A stretch of 64,000 nucleotides of DNA from Nakamurella endophytica (GTDB taxonomy: Bacteria > Actinomycetota > Actinomycetes > Mycobacteriales > Nakamurellaceae). Position numbers and translations under genes: made by a program. The stretch covers positions 746,874-810,873 of the forward strand of contig NZ_BMNA01000002.1 in NCBI RefSeq assembly GCF_014646215.1, read 5' to 3'. The notes under the pieces were generated by a model that did not search any database, was not told the DNA's origin, and saw nothing but the letters and a program-made list of their open reading frames with translations. Positions 28,749-39,127 of this stretch are shown here, in pieces (the stretch's first letter is position 1; every line of letters begins with the position of its first letter).

Positions 28749-28987
28749 GCCCACCCCTCCGTCGTCGGTCCGTCGGCCGCCGTGGCCCGGCGGCGTCCGG
28801 TGGGTCCGTCGGGCCATCCTGACCGAACCCCGGACCCGGCGCACGGGACGCGCCACGGCAGGGCCGGCACCGACCCGGCGACACGAAAGGCGCCGGACCA
28901 CGCGGGACGGCGCGGGAACGGCGCGGGGACGGCCGGGGGGAGGCGGCTCGGCACGGCGCAGGGACGGCTCGAACGTCCGAGCACCGG

Positions 28988-29821
28988 TCAGAACAGCACC
29001 GAGGCGAACGTGCCGACCTGCCGGAAGCCCACCCGCCGATAGGCGGCCCGCGCCGGGGCGTTGTAGCTGTTGACGTACAGGCTCGGGATCCGGCCGATCG
29101 AGACGATGTGCCGGGCGACCGCCGCGACGGCGGGCGCGGCCAGACCCCGCCCGCGGAACGCCGGGTGCACCCAGACGCCCTGGATCAGCGCGACCCGCTG
29201 GGACAGCGCCCCGATCTCGGCCTTGACGACGACCTCGCCGCCGTCGAACCGCGCGAAGGCGCGGCCGGCCTGCAGCAGCCCGGCCAGCCGGGACCGGTAG
29301 GCGGCGCCGCCGTCCGCGCCCCGGGGGTCGACGCCGACCTCCTCGGTGAACATCGCGACGGCGGCCGGGTAGTAGCAGTCCAGCTCGGACACCTGCACGG
29401 CCCGGACGGCCGGGTCGGGCGGCACGGCGACCGGATCGAGCAGCGCCATCAAGGGCTGGTCGGGGCGGACGTCGCGGGCGCCGCCCCAGCGCGGCTCGAG
29501 GTATTCCCACAGCGGCAGCACGTGCTCGGCCAGCCCGATGATCGACGCGCAGCGGCGGTCCCGGCGTCCGGTGGCCTGGGCGAACAGCCGCTGCGCGTGC
29601 GCGTCACCGGCCAGCGGGAACAGGTTGGGCCCGTCGAAACACAGCCCGTCCCGGCCGCCGCCGACGCCCAGGAACTGGCCACCCAGCGCCGCCCGGTCCA
29701 TCCCGACCTGCTCGAAGCGCGAGGCGATCAGGCAGCTGGCCACCGGGGAGTTCTCCAGCACCCGGGCGACGAGCGGAGCCTGCGACCGGCCCAGCACCTT
29801 GACGGCGCCCATCGTCAGCAC
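28988..29821 (-). CDS. GNAT acetyltransferase with DUF4081 N-terminal domain
   Basis: A 277-residue two-domain protein: an N-terminal DUF4081-like domain (to about 125; ASRFEQVGMDRAALGGQFLG) and a C-terminal GNAT domain with VHPAFRGRGLAAPAVAAV (about 217-234) and NAPARAAYRRVGFRQV. It matches the Rv2867c family, always next to ispG, yet the acetylated substrate is unknown. GTG 29821 or ATG 29812 could be the start. It follows ispG by 93 nt and is probably the last gene of the dxr-rip1-ispG operon. Confidence 0.88.
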   Translation of the reverse strand: MLTMGAVKVLGRSQAPLVARVLENSPVASCLIASRFEQVGMDRAALGGQFLGVGGGRDGLCFDGPNLFPLAGDAHAQRLFAQATGRRDRRCASIIGLAEHVLPLWEYLEPRWGGARDVRPDQPLMALLDPVAVPPDPAVRAVQVSELDCYYPAAVAMFTEEVGVDPRGADGGAAYRSRLAGLLQAGRAFARFDGGEVVVKAEIGALSQRVALIQGVWVHPAFRGRGLAAPAVAAVARHIVSIGRIPSLYVNSYNAPARAAYRRVGFRQVGTFASVLF

Positions 29822-29914
29822 GGCACGCCGCCCGTCGCGGCGGCCGCACGGGCCCTGGACGCGGGCCTCCCGCGGCTGCCGACCGCCTCCACCGCGCTCA
29901 CCCGTCGCCGGCGA

Positions 29915-31093
29915 TCAGACCAGCGAGACCGACGGTGCGCCGCTCGGCGTCCCGGCGTCACGGAGGGCGTCGGCGAGCTTCATCGCCTCGTCGATCAGCG
30001 TCTCGACGATCTGCGACTCGGGCACCGTCCGGATCACCTCGCCCTTGACGAAGATCTGGCCCTTGCCGTTGCCGGACGCCACGCCTAGATCGGCCTCGCG
30101 GGCCTCCCCCGGACCGTTGACGACGCAGCCCATGACGGCGACGCGCAGCGGCACGTCCAGCCCCTCGAGCCCGGCGGTCACCTGGTCGGCCAGCTTGTAG
30201 ACGTCGACCTGGGCCCGGCCGCAGGACGGGCACGAGACGATCTCCAGGCCGCGCGGCCGCAGGTTCAGCGACTCCAGGATCTGCAGCCCGACCTTGACCT
30301 CCTCGACCGGCGGCGCGGACAGCGAGACCCGGATGGTGTCGCCGATGCCCTTGCTGAGCAGCGCACCAAAGGCCACGGCCGACTTGATGGTGCCCTGGAA
30401 CGCCGGTCCGGCCTCGGTCACGCCGAGGTGCAGGGGGTAGTCGCACTGCTCGGCCAGCAGCTCGTAGGCCCGGACCATGACGACCGGGTCGTTGTGCTTG
30501 ACGGAGATCTTGATGTCCCGGAAGTCGTGCTCCTCGAACAGCGAGCACTCCCACAGGGCCGACTCGACCAGCGCCTCGGGGGTGGCCTTGCCGTACTTGG
30601 CCAGCAGCCGCTTGTCCAGCGACCCGGCGTTGACGCCGATGCGGATCGGGATGCCGGCGGCCGACGCCCGCCGGGCGATCTCGCCGACCTGGTCGTCGAA
30701 CTTGCGGATGTTGCCCGGGTTGACCCGCACCGCGGCGCACCCGGCGTCGATCGCGGCGAAGACGTACCGCGGCTGGAAGTGGATGTCGGCGATCACCGGG
30801 ATCTGCGACTTGCGGGCGATGGCCGGCAACGCCTCGGCGTCGTCCGTGTCCGGCACGGCGACCCGGACGATCTGGCACCCAGACGCGGTGAGCTCGGCGA
30901 TCTGCTGCAGGGTCGCGTTGACGTCGGCGGTCTTGGTGGTGCACATCGACTGCACCGACACCGGATGGTCACTGCCCACGCCCACGGACCCGACCATGAG
31001 CTGCCGGGTGGGCCGCCGGGGCGCCAGGACCGGCGTCACCCGGTCGGCCGGCAGGCTCGGCATGCCCAGTCCGATGCCCGTCATCGCGTGCAC
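29915..31093 (-). CDS. ispG: 4-hydroxy-3-methylbut-2-en-1-yl diphosphate synthase (IspG/GcpE)
   Basis: The penultimate enzyme of the MEP isoprenoid pathway, converting MEcPP to HMBPP with a [4Fe-4S] cluster. The 392 residues contain the TIM-barrel ([33 protein letters not shown]) and the cluster-binding C-terminal part with [11 protein letters not shown] and [17 protein letters not shown] 31093 and ATG 31084 are both possible starts; neither has a strong ribosome-binding site. It lies downstream of dxr and rip1, placing two MEP-pathway enzymes in one transcription unit. Confidence 0.97.
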   Translation of the reverse strand: MHAMTGIGLGMPSLPADRVTPVLAPRRPTRQLMVGSVGVGSDHPVSVQSMCTTKTADVNATLQQIAELTASGCQIVRVAVPDTDDAEALPAIARKSQIPVIADIHFQPRYVFAAIDAGCAAVRVNPGNIRKFDDQVGEIARRASAAGIPIRIGVNAGSLDKRLLAKYGKATPEALVESALWECSLFEEHDFRDIKISVKHNDPVVMVRAYELLAEQCDYPLHLGVTEAGPAFQGTIKSAVAFGALLSKGIGDTIRVSLSAPPVEEVKVGLQILESLNLRPRGLEIVSCPSCGRAQVDVYKLADQVTAGLEGLDVPLRVAVMGCVVNGPGEAREADLGVASGNGKGQIFVKGEVIRTVPESQIVETLIDEAMKLADALRDAGTPSGAPSVSLV

Positions 31094-31301
31094 CCAGCCG
31101 GCTCGGACCGGAACGGCGACGGCGCGTGGTGACGCATCGGACCTGCACTCCTTGCTCGACGACCGGGCCGACCGCAGCCGCGGGGCCCTGCACCAGTGTC
31201 CACCCTGTGCGGGACGGGAACGGTGCGGCCCGCGTCACCCGCGCGTCCATGATCAATGCGCGCCGCTCCGGCCCGCGTCCGGCCGGCGGACCGCACCGGC
31301 C

Positions 31302-31355
31302 GCCCTGGTCGCCCCGCCCGCCCCGGTCGCCCTGGTCGCCCTGGTCGCCGCTGCC
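31302..31355. repeat. 9-bp tandem repeat (GCCCTGGTC) between ispG and rip1
   Basis: Six contiguous 9-bp units, three of them exactly GCCCTGGTC and the others degenerate. It lies within a 290-base spacer that otherwise shows no gene. Confidence 0.75.
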
Positions 31356-31383
31356 GCCGGCCGCCGGCGGCACGGCGTTCCGG

Positions 31384-32688
31384 TCAGGAGATCGTCACCG
31401 GGTTGACGATGTCGGCGACCAGCGTCAGCAGCGACAGGCCGATGAACAGCAGCGCCACGACGTAGGCGACCGGCATCAGCTTGGCCACGTCGAACGGGGC
31501 CGGCACCGCCCGGCGCCGCACCCTGGCCCAGCCCCGGCGCACCCACTCGATGGCGGCGCCCAGGATGTGGCCGCCGTCCAGCGGCAGCAGCGGCAGGAGG
31601 TTGAGCAGGAACAGGCTCATGTTGAAGCCGGCGAGCAGGTTCAGGAACAGCAGCAGCTTGTCCCGGGCCGTGGTGTCCAGGGCCAGGATCTCGCCGCTGA
31701 TCCGACCCGCACCGACGATGCCGACCGGCGAGTCGGCGCCGCGCTTGGCGCCGGAGAAGATCGAGTCCCAGAGCGCCGGGATCCGGGCCGGGATGCTGAT
31801 CACGGCGTGCGCGGCCCGGCCGATGAACTGCCCGGTCATCGCGAACGCCGCGCCCACCGTCTGCCGCTGGTACTCCTGGGCCGCGGTCACGCCGAGGAAG
31901 CCGCCGGTCGTCGTCCCGGTCAGCGCGCCCGAGTCGTCGTACACGCCGAGGGTGTTGGCCACGATCGGCACCTGCACCGTGGTGCGGCGGCCCGCACGCT
32001 CGTAGGTCAGCGACACGGTGCGGCCGGCGTCGGCGCGGATCAGCGTGCGCATCTGGTCCCAGGTGGTGATCTCCCGGCCGTCGAAGGCGACGATCCGGTC
32101 GCCGGGCCGCAGCCCGGCCCGGGCGGCCGGCGTCTCGGGGTCGGTGGCGGCGCAGCCGGTGGCCGTCGACGTCGCCGGGAGGACGCACTGGCTGACCGTG
32201 GCGACCGTCGGCACCGCGGTGGGGATGCCGATGCCCAGCGCGATGACGCCGAACAGGACCACCGCGAACAGGAGGTTCTGCACCGGGCCGGCGAGCATGA
32301 TCACGATCCGCTTGGCCGGGTGCAGCTGGTAGAACTGCCGGCCGTCGTCGGTGGCGACCACCTGGGACCGGTCGCTGCGCCGGGAGTCCTCGATGAGCTG
32401 GCGGATCATGCCCATCGGGCCGAAGGCGGTGGTGGTGATGCCCGGTCGCCCGTCCCGGCGCGGCGGCACCATGCCGACCATCCGGATGTAGCCGCCGAGC
32501 GGGACGGCCTTGATGCCGTACTCGGTCTCGCCGCGGCGGCGGGACCACAGGGTGCGGCCGAAGCCGACCATGTACTGGGTGACCCGGACGCCGAACAGCT
32601 TGGCGAACGCCAGGTGGCCGGCCTCGTGCCAGGCGATGGACACCAGCAGGCCGATGGCGAACAGGATGACGCCGATGGCGGTCCACAT
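31384..32688 (-). CDS. rip1: site-2 protease, M50 family (Rip1/RseP-like)
   Basis: An intramembrane zinc metalloprotease that cleaves anti-sigma factors. The 434-residue protein begins with helix 1 carrying the HExxH motif (WHEAGHLAF, about residues 20-28), a periplasmic PDZ domain (about 185-265; AGLRPGDRIVAFDGREITTW) and the third zinc ligand region NLLPLLPLDGGH near 360, then a last helix. In mycobacteria Rip1 releases several ECF sigma factors; RseA encoded at 53 kb here is a possible client. The start ATG lacks a good ribosome-binding site. It lies between dxr and ispG. Confidence 0.95.
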   Translation of the reverse strand: MWTAIGVILFAIGLLVSIAWHEAGHLAFAKLFGVRVTQYMVGFGRTLWSRRRGETEYGIKAVPLGGYIRMVGMVPPRRDGRPGITTTAFGPMGMIRQLIEDSRRSDRSQVVATDDGRQFYQLHPAKRIVIMLAGPVQNLLFAVVLFGVIALGIGIPTAVPTVATVSQCVLPATSTATGCAATDPETPAARAGLRPGDRIVAFDGREITTWDQMRTLIRADAGRTVSLTYERAGRRTTVQVPIVANTLGVYDDSGALTGTTTGGFLGVTAAQEYQRQTVGAAFAMTGQFIGRAAHAVISIPARIPALWDSIFSGAKRGADSPVGIVGAGRISGEILALDTTARDKLLLFLNLLAGFNMSLFLLNLLPLLPLDGGHILGAAIEWVRRGWARVRRRAVPAPFDVAKLMPVAYVVALLFIGLSLLTLVADIVNPVTIS

Positions 32689-32775
32689 GGAGGGGCGAGC
32701 CTTTCGTGCCGCGAGCGGCGGTCGGTGCGGGCCGCGGACGGCCGTCGGTGCGTGCGGCGCCGTCCTGCCGGCCGG

Positions 32776-33942
32776 TCAGCGCCCGGCGCGGGCGGCGATC
32801 AGCTCGCCGGCCCGGGCCCTGGCCCACGACTCCGCCTCCAGGACGTCCGCCAGCGCGCCGGGTTCGGTGCGCAGCGGGTCCGCATGCTCCAGGATGCCCG
32901 CCAGGATGGCGGGGATGTCGGAAAACCGGAGGGATCCGGCGAGGAACGCCGCCACCGCCTCCTCGTTGGCGGCGTTGTAGGCCGCCGGCACCAGCCCGCC
33001 GGCCGTGCCCGCGGCCCGGGCCAGTCCCAGGGCCGGGAAGGTGACGTGGTCGACCGGCTCGAACGTCCACGCGGTGGCCGCACCGAAGTCGCAGGCCTGG
33101 GACACCACGGGCAGCCGCTCCGGCCAGTGCAGGGCCAGCGCGATCGGCAGCTTCATGTCCGGCGGCGACGCCTGCGCGATCGTCGCGCCGTCGCGGAAGG
33201 TCACCATCGAGTGGATCACCGACTGCCGGTGCACCACGGTCTCGATGCGGTCGTACGGCACCCCGAACAGCAGGTGCGCCTCGATGAGCTCCAGCCCCTT
33301 GTTCACCAAGGTGGCGGAGTTGACGGTGACCACCGGCCCCATCGCCCACGTCGGGTGGGCCAGGGCCTGCTCCACGGTGACCTGCGCCAGATCCGCCGCC
33401 GAGCGGCCACGGAACGGGCCGCCGGAGGCGGTCAGCACCAGCGAGGCCACCTCCTCCGGCCGGCCGGCGAGCAGGCACTGCGCGAGCGCCGAGTGCTCGG
33501 AGTCCACCGGCACGATCTGCCCGGGTGCGGCCGCCCGGGTGACCAGCGATCCGCCGGCGACGAGTGACTCCTTGTTGGCCAGCGCCAGGGTGCGGCCCGC
33601 CTGCAGGGCGGCCAGCGTCGCGGCCAGCCCGACGGACCCGGTGATGCCGTTGAGGACGACGTCCGCCGGCACCTCACGGACCAGGTCGGCGGCGGCGTCC
33701 GGGCCGCGCAGGGCCGGGCGGCCCGGGTCCGGTCCGGCGGCGACCGCCAGCCGGGCCGCGGGGTGGGCCGCCGCCTGCGCCGCCAGCAGGTCCGCACGGC
33801 CGCCGCCCGCGGCCAGCCCCACCACCTCGAAACGGCCGGGGTTGGCGGCGACGACCTCCAGTGCCTGGGTGCCGATCGACCCGGTGCTGCCCAGCACGAT
33901 GACCCGGCGGGGTCCACCCGCGTCGTTGACCACGCCGGTCAT
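32776..33942 (-). CDS. dxr: 1-deoxy-D-xylulose-5-phosphate reductoisomerase
   Basis: The NADPH-dependent committed enzyme of the MEP pathway, and the fosmidomycin target. The 388 residues contain the nucleotide loop [16 protein letters not shown] (residues 14-29), the substrate/metal motifs [11 protein letters not shown] and [12 protein letters not shown], and [12 protein letters not shown]; the C-terminal helical domain contains [12 protein letters not shown]. The start is placed at ATG 33942 (MTGVVND); ATG 33951 is equally in frame. It is divergent from the DUF2631 gene and heads the dxr-rip1-ispG unit. Confidence 0.96.
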   Translation of the reverse strand: MTGVVNDAGGPRRVIVLGSTGSIGTQALEVVAANPGRFEVVGLAAGGGRADLLAAQAAAHPAARLAVAAGPDPGRPALRGPDAAADLVREVPADVVLNGITGSVGLAATLAALQAGRTLALANKESLVAGGSLVTRAAAPGQIVPVDSEHSALAQCLLAGRPEEVASLVLTASGGPFRGRSAADLAQVTVEQALAHPTWAMGPVVTVNSATLVNKGLELIEAHLLFGVPYDRIETVVHRQSVIHSMVTFRDGATIAQASPPDMKLPIALALHWPERLPVVSQACDFGAATAWTFEPVDHVTFPALGLARAAGTAGGLVPAAYNAANEEAVAAFLAGSLRFSDIPAILAGILEHADPLRTEPGALADVLEAESWARARAGELIAARAGR

Positions 33943-34050
33943 TGTCCGCATCGGGTGGCTGCTGCACCGGCCGCAGGCCGGGTGCCACAATGGCCACACA
34001 CCCGCGAACGGCCGCAGCGTCCGCGCCGCGGCAGCACGGAGGAGGACACG

Positions 34051-34365
34051 GTGGCCGGCACCTCGCTGGAGAAGGACCCGTCGGGACACGGCGACGTGGT
34101 GCCGGTCGCGCACGCGGAGCCGGTCCTCTACAACCCGGACGCGCCCAGCGAGGAATGGGGCTGGCACGGCCACTGGAGCGACTTCGCTCCGCGGGGCCGG
34201 TTCATCCTGCTGGCCGTCGGCGTGGTCGGGTTGCTGTTGATGATCATCGGCAACCACCAGTCGCACGTCGAGGACTGGTGGCTGGCGGGCATCGCCGCCG
34301 CGCTGGCCGTCTGGATGGCCTACGGCTACCGGGAGCGGGCCCGGGCCCGGCGCCGGCGTCCCTGA
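34051..34365 (+). CDS. DUF2631 membrane protein
   Basis: A 104-residue integral membrane protein of the actinobacterial DUF2631 family (Rv2876-like). The conserved [18 protein letters not shown] segment (residues 35-51) precedes two helices ([35 protein letters not shown]) and an Arg-rich cytosolic tail. Function unknown. GGAGGA stands 6 nt before GTG 34051. It is divergent from dxr, as in mycobacteria where it neighbours the MEP genes. Confidence 0.88.
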   Translation: MAGTSLEKDPSGHGDVVPVAHAEPVLYNPDAPSEEWGWHGHWSDFAPRGRFILLAVGVVGLLLMIIGNHQSHVEDWWLAGIAAALAVWMAYGYRERARARRRRP

Positions 34366-34593
34366 CGCTTCCGCCGCGGGCATGACGTCGACACCGGTGG
34401 TGGCGCCGTACGAGCGAACGGCGCAGGGGTTCGCGCCGACCGCGTGACGCGGACGCCGGTGCAGGCGATGCCGGTCGGCGCTGGTCGTGTGCCGTCCGCG
34501 ATGCGCTTCCCGCGGCAGATGCCGTCGACCGGGCCTCGGGGGGACGGGACTTCGACGCGTTGCCGGCTCGGAGACCGGCCACGTCCCGCGGGA

Positions 34594-34776
34594 TCAGCCG
34601 GCGGCGGGCGTGCGCACCAGGCCGACCAGCGGTCCGCCCTCACGGATGGCCTTGGCCACCAGTCCGGCCTCGACCCCCGGCCGGGGCTGCACGCCGGCGC
34701 GGCGGAACACCTGGTCCCGGAACCGGAGTGCCTCGGCGAGGAGATCGCTGACCGGCAGTGGGGTGTTGCTGACCAT
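34594..34776 (-). CDS. small hypothetical protein (60 residues)
   Basis: A short frame downstream of rlmN on the same strand. The product begins MVSNTPLPVSDLLAEALRFR and ends VGLVRTPAAG. Third codon positions are about 90 percent G/C, the composition is that of a soluble helical protein, and GAGAGGCGG lies 9 nt before the ATG. No family recognised. It could be real or a well-behaved chance frame. Confidence 0.55.
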   Translation of the reverse strand: MVSNTPLPVSDLLAEALRFRDQVFRRAGVQPRPGVEAGLVAKAIREGGPLVGLVRTPAAG

Positions 34777-34938
34777 GGGAAGCCGCCTCTCGGACCACGA
34801 CGACGGTCCGGGCCCCTGCTCGGCGCCCTGACCGTCCTTCACGCAGAGGTGACGGGTGAAGTACGGAGCGCTCACGCAGGCAAACGGGTGAATGTGCGCG
34901 GCACACTGGTCCGTCAGCGTGATCAGCGCCGGGGCCCG

Positions 34939-36048
34939 TCAGCTCCGGGACGCGGCCGCCAGCTGGCCGCAGGCCGCGGCGATCTCGTCGCCGCGGGTGT
35001 CCCGGACGGTGCAGGTGACGCCGGCGGCGCGCACCCGGCGCACGAACTCGTCCTGCACCGGGGCGGGCGAGGCGTCCCACCGGCTGCCCGGGGTCGGGTT
35101 GAGCGGGATCAGGTTCACGTGCACCAGCGGACCGAGCCGCTCGTGCAGGATCCGGCCCAGCAGGTCCGCGCGCCAGCCCTGGTCGTTCACGTCGCGGATC
35201 AGGGCGTACTCGACGGACACCCGCCGACCGGTGGCCTCGGCGTAGCCGGCGGCGGCGTCGAGCACCTCGGCCACCTTCCACCGCTGGTTCACCGGCACCA
35301 GGGTGTCGCGCAGCTCGTCGTCCGGTGCGTGCAGGGACACCGCGAGCCGCACGGGCAGCCGCTCCGCGGTCAGCTTGGCGATGGCCGGGACCAGCCCGAC
35401 GGTGGACACCGTCACCGAGCGCGCCGAGATGCCGAGCCCGCGCGGCGCCGGCGCGGTGATCAGCCGCACGGCGTCCAGCACCCTGCGGTAGTTGGCCAGC
35501 GGCTCGCCCATGCCCATGAAGACGACGTTGGACAGCCGGGCCGGCCCGCCGAGCGCGCCGTCCCGGGCGGCCCGGGCCGCCAGCCGCACCTGCTCGACGA
35601 TCTCCGCGGTGGACAGGTTGCGCTGCAGCCCGCCCTGGCCGGTGGCGCAGAACGGGCACGCCATCCCGCAGCCGGCCTGGGACGACACGCACAGTGTGAC
35701 CCGGTCCGGGTAGCGCATGAGCACCGACTCGATCAGCGTCCTGTCGTGCGCCCGCCACAGCGTCTTGCGGGTGTCGCCGTCGTCGCACGAGACGGACCGG
35801 ACCTCGGTGAGCAGCTCGGGCAGCAGCGCGGCCACCAGGGTCTCGCGCTGCGCCGCCGGCAGGTCGGTCATGGCCGCGGCGTCCCGGTTCAGGTCGCCGA
35901 AGTAGTGGCGGGCCAGCTGGTCCGCCCGGTACCGCGGCGCGCCGGCCGCCACGACGGCGTCCCGACGCCCGGCCTCGTCGAGATCGGCCAGGTGGGTCGG
36001 CGGTGCGGTGCGGCGCGGGGCGCGGAAGGTCAGCGGGAGCGTGGTCAT
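34939..36048 (-). CDS. rlmN: 23S rRNA (adenine2503-C2)/tRNA methyltransferase RlmN
   Basis: A radical-SAM enzyme methylating A2503 of 23S rRNA and A37 of some tRNAs. The 369 residues show the cluster cysteines C127-xxx-C131-xx-C134 ([14 protein letters not shown]), [25 protein letters not shown] and the C-terminal [11 protein letters not shown] holding the methyl-carrying cysteine. ATG 36046-36048 lacks a clear Shine-Dalgarno; GACAAT lies 9 nt upstream, so the leader is very short. The fructosamine-kinase-like gene upstream ends 61 nt away on the same strand. Confidence 0.95.
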   Translation of the reverse strand: MTTLPLTFRAPRRTAPPTHLADLDEAGRRDAVVAAGAPRYRADQLARHYFGDLNRDAAAMTDLPAAQRETLVAALLPELLTEVRSVSCDDGDTRKTLWRAHDRTLIESVLMRYPDRVTLCVSSQAGCGMACPFCATGQGGLQRNLSTAEIVEQVRLAARAARDGALGGPARLSNVVFMGMGEPLANYRRVLDAVRLITAPAPRGLGISARSVTVSTVGLVPAIAKLTAERLPVRLAVSLHAPDDELRDTLVPVNQRWKVAEVLDAAAGYAEATGRRVSVEYALIRDVNDQGWRADLLGRILHERLGPLVHVNLIPLNPTPGSRWDASPAPVQDEFVRRVRAAGVTCTVRDTRGDEIAAACGQLAAASRS

Positions 36049-36109
36049 GATGTCTCGATTGTCCCACGGTCGGCGGCGGGCGCCCGGGCTGCACGGGCCG
36101 GCCCGGCGG

Positions 36110-36883
36110 TCAGGCGTAGCGGCGGGCGATCCGCTCGGCCTCCCGGCCGTACTCGGGTCCGTGCGAGACGGCGTGCACCAGCAGAGGGTGCAGCTGGTGC
36201 AGGCCGACGCGGGAACGCCAGCCGGCATCCAGCCCGGCCGCCTCGGCGTACGCCGCCTGCACCCGGGAGAGTCCGGGAAGGCCGAACAGGGCGAGCATGG
36301 CCAGGTCGGTCTCGCCGTGCCCGCCGTGCGCCGCCGGGTCGATCAGGACGGCGCTGTCCCCGGTGTAGAGGACGTTGCCGCCCCACAGGTCGCCGTGGAT
36401 CCGTGCGGGGGGCCGCCCGTCGTCCCACTCGCCGGTGCCGAGCCGTTCCACCACCCGGTCGACCAGCCGCGCCCCGTCCGCGGACAGGTGCCCGACGTCG
36501 ACGGCGGCCCTGGCGTAGGGCGCGAGCCGGAGCTCGCCGTAGAACGCGCCCCAGGCGGGGTACCGGCCCAGAGGCAGGCTCTGCCGGCCGATGAAGGCGA
36601 CGCCGGGACCGTCGTCGGGGCCGACTCCGAACGCCGCCGCCCCGGTCGCGTGCGTCGCGGCCAGCGCCGTGCCCAGACCCGCCGCGGCCGCTGTGCTGGG
36701 CGCCGCCGTCCGCACGCGTTCCAGCCGGATGTTCTCGTCGTCGAACCAGAAGACGCGCGCGACGGCGGCACCACCCCGCGCCCGCGCCTCGCCCAGCCAG
36801 CGCAGGCCGGCGGCCTCGGCCGCGAAGAAGCCTGCCGGGGCACCGGCCCGGTGCTTGGTCCAGTCGTCGTCCCGCTCGCCCAC
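36110..36883 (-). CDS. fructosamine kinase family protein
   Basis: A 257-residue kinase of the fructosamine/ketosamine-3-kinase family, related to aminoglycoside phosphotransferases. In known members it phosphorylates sugar adducts on proteins or amino acids to remove glycation. Visible motifs: ATP-site [12 protein letters not shown], the catalytic loop [11 protein letters not shown] (about residues 166-176) and [21 protein letters not shown] 36883 is favoured (AGG at 8 nt); GTG 36892 is possible. Located upstream of rlmN on the same strand. Confidence 0.88.
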   Translation of the reverse strand: MGERDDDWTKHRAGAPAGFFAAEAAGLRWLGEARARGGAAVARVFWFDDENIRLERVRTAAPSTAAAAGLGTALAATHATGAAAFGVGPDDGPGVAFIGRQSLPLGRYPAWGAFYGELRLAPYARAAVDVGHLSADGARLVDRVVERLGTGEWDDGRPPARIHGDLWGGNVLYTGDSAVLIDPAAHGGHGETDLAMLALFGLPGLSRVQAAYAEAAGLDAGWRSRVGLHQLHPLLVHAVSHGPEYGREAERIARRYA

Positions 36884-37064
36884 CGCACACACCTACCACT
36901 GCTCGGCGCGGCCACCGGGGCGCCCCGCCCTCACCGGCCCGGGTGACCCGCACCGTCCCCGGGGTGATCCGCCGGCCGGCGCCCTGGCGCGGCGCCGACC
37001 GGTGGGTTGTGATCACCGTGCCGGCGCCGGCGGACCGGTCCGCGGCGCGGCTCGAGGAGGAACG

Positions 37065-38303
37065 ATGCGCAGGTCCTGGGCCGTGGCCGTGGCGGCGGCG
37101 GTCGCCGCCACGGTGGTGGCGTGCAGCTCGGGCCCGGCCCCGGCCCCGGCGGCATCGTCGGCGGTGTCGTCGGCGGTGTCGTCCCCGGCTGCGCCGTCCG
37201 CAGCGACGTCCGGCGCCGGGTCGTCCGGACCGGCGACCGGCACGAGCTCCGGCCGCGCCACCGGCAGCGCGTCGCCGACCACGGCGACCTCCGGGACGCC
37301 GGCGTCCACGGCCGCCGGTACGGCATCGGGCACCGCGACCTCGGGCACCGTGTCGACCTCTGCGCCGGCTTCTGCATCGACCTCGGTATCGACCTCTGCG
37401 CCGACCCGGTCGGCGTCCGGCTCCGGAACCTCCGCACCGGTCCCCACCCCGACGCCCGGGGCGTTCGCCAGGGTCGGCCTCCGGCCGGTCACGGTGCCGG
37501 TGACCGTCGTCGACACCGTCAAGGCCGGCGTGAAGGCGTTCGCCGTGGTCACGATCCACGGGCGCCGGTGGGCGTTCCTGGTCGACACCGGGGCGACGAC
37601 GACGGTGCTCGACGCGGGCGTGGCCACCAGCCTGGGGCTGGCGAAGGTCGGCACGCCCACGAAGGGCACCACCGTCGGGTGCTCCACGGCGCCGCAGCCG
37701 GTCAAGGTGGACGACTGGTCGATCGGCGGGCAGCGGCTGCCGGCGTCCGTCCTGCCGGCGCAGCCGACCGACCTGGGTGACCAGCGCGTCGGCGGTGTGC
37801 CGGTCGGCGGGCTGCTCGGGGCGGACCTGTTCTACCTGTACGGCACCCTGCGGCTGGACTTCCGGGCGGGCCGGATGGGACTGGGCGTGCCCGTGCCGGC
37901 CGGGCGGAGCTCCTTCCCCCTCGACACGCAGGTGCAGGGCGGCAGCGTGCTGGTGCTGGCCCGGGCCACCGTGCACGGCCGGCCGGCCGGGCTGGTCGTC
38001 GACACCGGCGCGTCGATCAGCCAGATCAGCGCCGAGTTCGCGGCCGCGGCCGGTCTGCGCACGGTCGGTCCGCCGGTCAAGGTCGGGTCGATCTCGTGCT
38101 CGGTCCTGCAGCAACCGGTGACGCTCGACCAGGTCCGGATCGGCGGGGTGGACCTCCCGGCCTCGCTGGCCGGCAGCTCCCCCAGCAAGGTCAGCGACGC
38201 CACCCGCGGCCGGATCCAGGGCCTGCTCGGGGCGCCGGTGCTGGCGCGGTACGGGACGGTCACCTTCGACTTCGTCCGGGACCGGGTCGTCCTGGGCTCC
38301 TGA
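37065..38303 (+). CDS. lipoprotein with two retropepsin-like aspartic protease domains
   Basis: A 412-residue exported protein. Signal peptide with lipobox (AATVVACSSG, Cys about 20), a Ser/Thr/Ala-rich linker (about 25-130), then two homologous beta domains, each with a VDTGA motif: D174 in FLVDTGATTTVLD and D313 in LVVDTGASISQIS, each followed by hydrophobic-hydrophobic-Gly motifs (GLLGADLF; GLLGAPVL). Retropepsins act as dimers with one Asp each, so this chain could form the pair internally, like pepsin. Substrate unknown. GAGGAGGA lies before the ATG. It is divergent from the fructosamine-kinase gene. Confidence 0.85.
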   Translation: MRRSWAVAVAAAVAATVVACSSGPAPAPAASSAVSSAVSSPAAPSAATSGAGSSGPATGTSSGRATGSASPTTATSGTPASTAAGTASGTATSGTVSTSAPASASTSVSTSAPTRSASGSGTSAPVPTPTPGAFARVGLRPVTVPVTVVDTVKAGVKAFAVVTIHGRRWAFLVDTGATTTVLDAGVATSLGLAKVGTPTKGTTVGCSTAPQPVKVDDWSIGGQRLPASVLPAQPTDLGDQRVGGVPVGGLLGADLFYLYGTLRLDFRAGRMGLGVPVPAGRSSFPLDTQVQGGSVLVLARATVHGRPAGLVVDTGASISQISAEFAAAAGLRTVGPPVKVGSISCSVLQQPVTLDQVRIGGVDLPASLAGSSPSKVSDATRGRIQGLLGAPVLARYGTVTFDFVRDRVVLGS

Positions 38304-38343
38304 CCCGCCGGGCGGCCGTGCCCGACGGCCGGACCCGGGCCGC

Positions 38344-38349
38344 TACGGT
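38344..38349 (+). promoter_or_regulatory. -10 element of the MOSC gene (leaderless)
   Basis: TACGGT, ending 7 nt before ATG 38357. Confidence 0.5.
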
Positions 38350-38356
38350 CGGGGCC

Positions 38357-39127
38357 ATGTCGACGGTCCTCTCGGTCAACGTCGGTCGGGTGCGCACCGT
38401 CGGCCCCGTCCGCTCCGGCATCGACAAGCGACCGGTCGACGGCCCGGTGGCGGTGGCCGCCCCGGGTCCACGCGGCCACGGCGGCAGCGGGCTGGCCGGT
38501 GACGACGTGTGGGACCTGCGCCATCACGGCGGCGACGACCAGGCGGTGTACGTCTACGCCCGCGAGGACCTCGACGACTGGTCGGCCGACCTGGGCCGTC
38601 CGCTGGCCTCCGGGTCGTTCGGCGAGAACCTGACGACCGCGGGCGTCGACGTGTCCGCGACCGTCGTGGGCGAGCAGTGGCAGGTCGGCGACGACCTGCT
38701 GCTGGAGGTGTCGGACCCGCGGATCCCCTGCCGGACGTTCGCCGACTTCCTGGCGGAGCGGCGCTGGGTCCGCCGGTTCACCGAGCGCGCCGCGCCGGGC
38801 ACCTACCTGCGGGTGCTCCGGCCGGGGCCGGTCCGGGCCGGCGACCCGATCCGGGTGGTGCTGCGACCGGACCACGGCGTGACGGTGCGGACGGCGTTCC
38901 GCGCGCTGACGACCGCGCCGCAGCTGCTGCCGCTGCTGGGTCCGGCCACCCAGCTGTCCGCCGAGGTCCGCGACCTGGTGCGGCGCCGGGTCCCGGTCGC
39001 CATGGATGCGGACGCCGCCGATCCCGAGGATCCCGGCCCCGAGGATGCCGGCGCCGGGGACACCGATGCCGGCGCCGACCGTGCCACCGGGCGGGACGCG
39101 GGCGTGGCCGTCGGGGACGAGCGGTGA
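38357..39127 (+). CDS. MOSC domain protein (YiiM-like)
   Basis: A 256-residue MOSC-domain protein; such proteins bind or transfer sulfur or molybdenum cofactor, and YiiM/YcbX reduce N-hydroxylated compounds. The order DDVWDLRHHGGDDQAVYVYA, SFGENLTTAGVDVS and the conserved cysteine in PRIPCRTFADFL (about residue 124) are clear. The last 40 residues are an acidic Asp/Ala/Pro tail not part of the domain. The stop overlaps the S9 peptidase start (GTGA). Confidence 0.9.
   Translation: MSTVLSVNVGRVRTVGPVRSGIDKRPVDGPVAVAAPGPRGHGGSGLAGDDVWDLRHHGGDDQAVYVYAREDLDDWSADLGRPLASGSFGENLTTAGVDVSATVVGEQWQVGDDLLLEVSDPRIPCRTFADFLAERRWVRRFTERAAPGTYLRVLRPGPVRAGDPIRVVLRPDHGVTVRTAFRALTTAPQLLPLLGPATQLSAEVRDLVRRRVPVAMDADAADPEDPGPEDAGAGDTDAGADRATGRDAGVAVGDER

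Noticed and set aside
34382..34447. A 21-codon frame starting at an ATG after the DUF2631 gene
   Set aside because: No ribosome-binding site and no conserved feature; probably chance.
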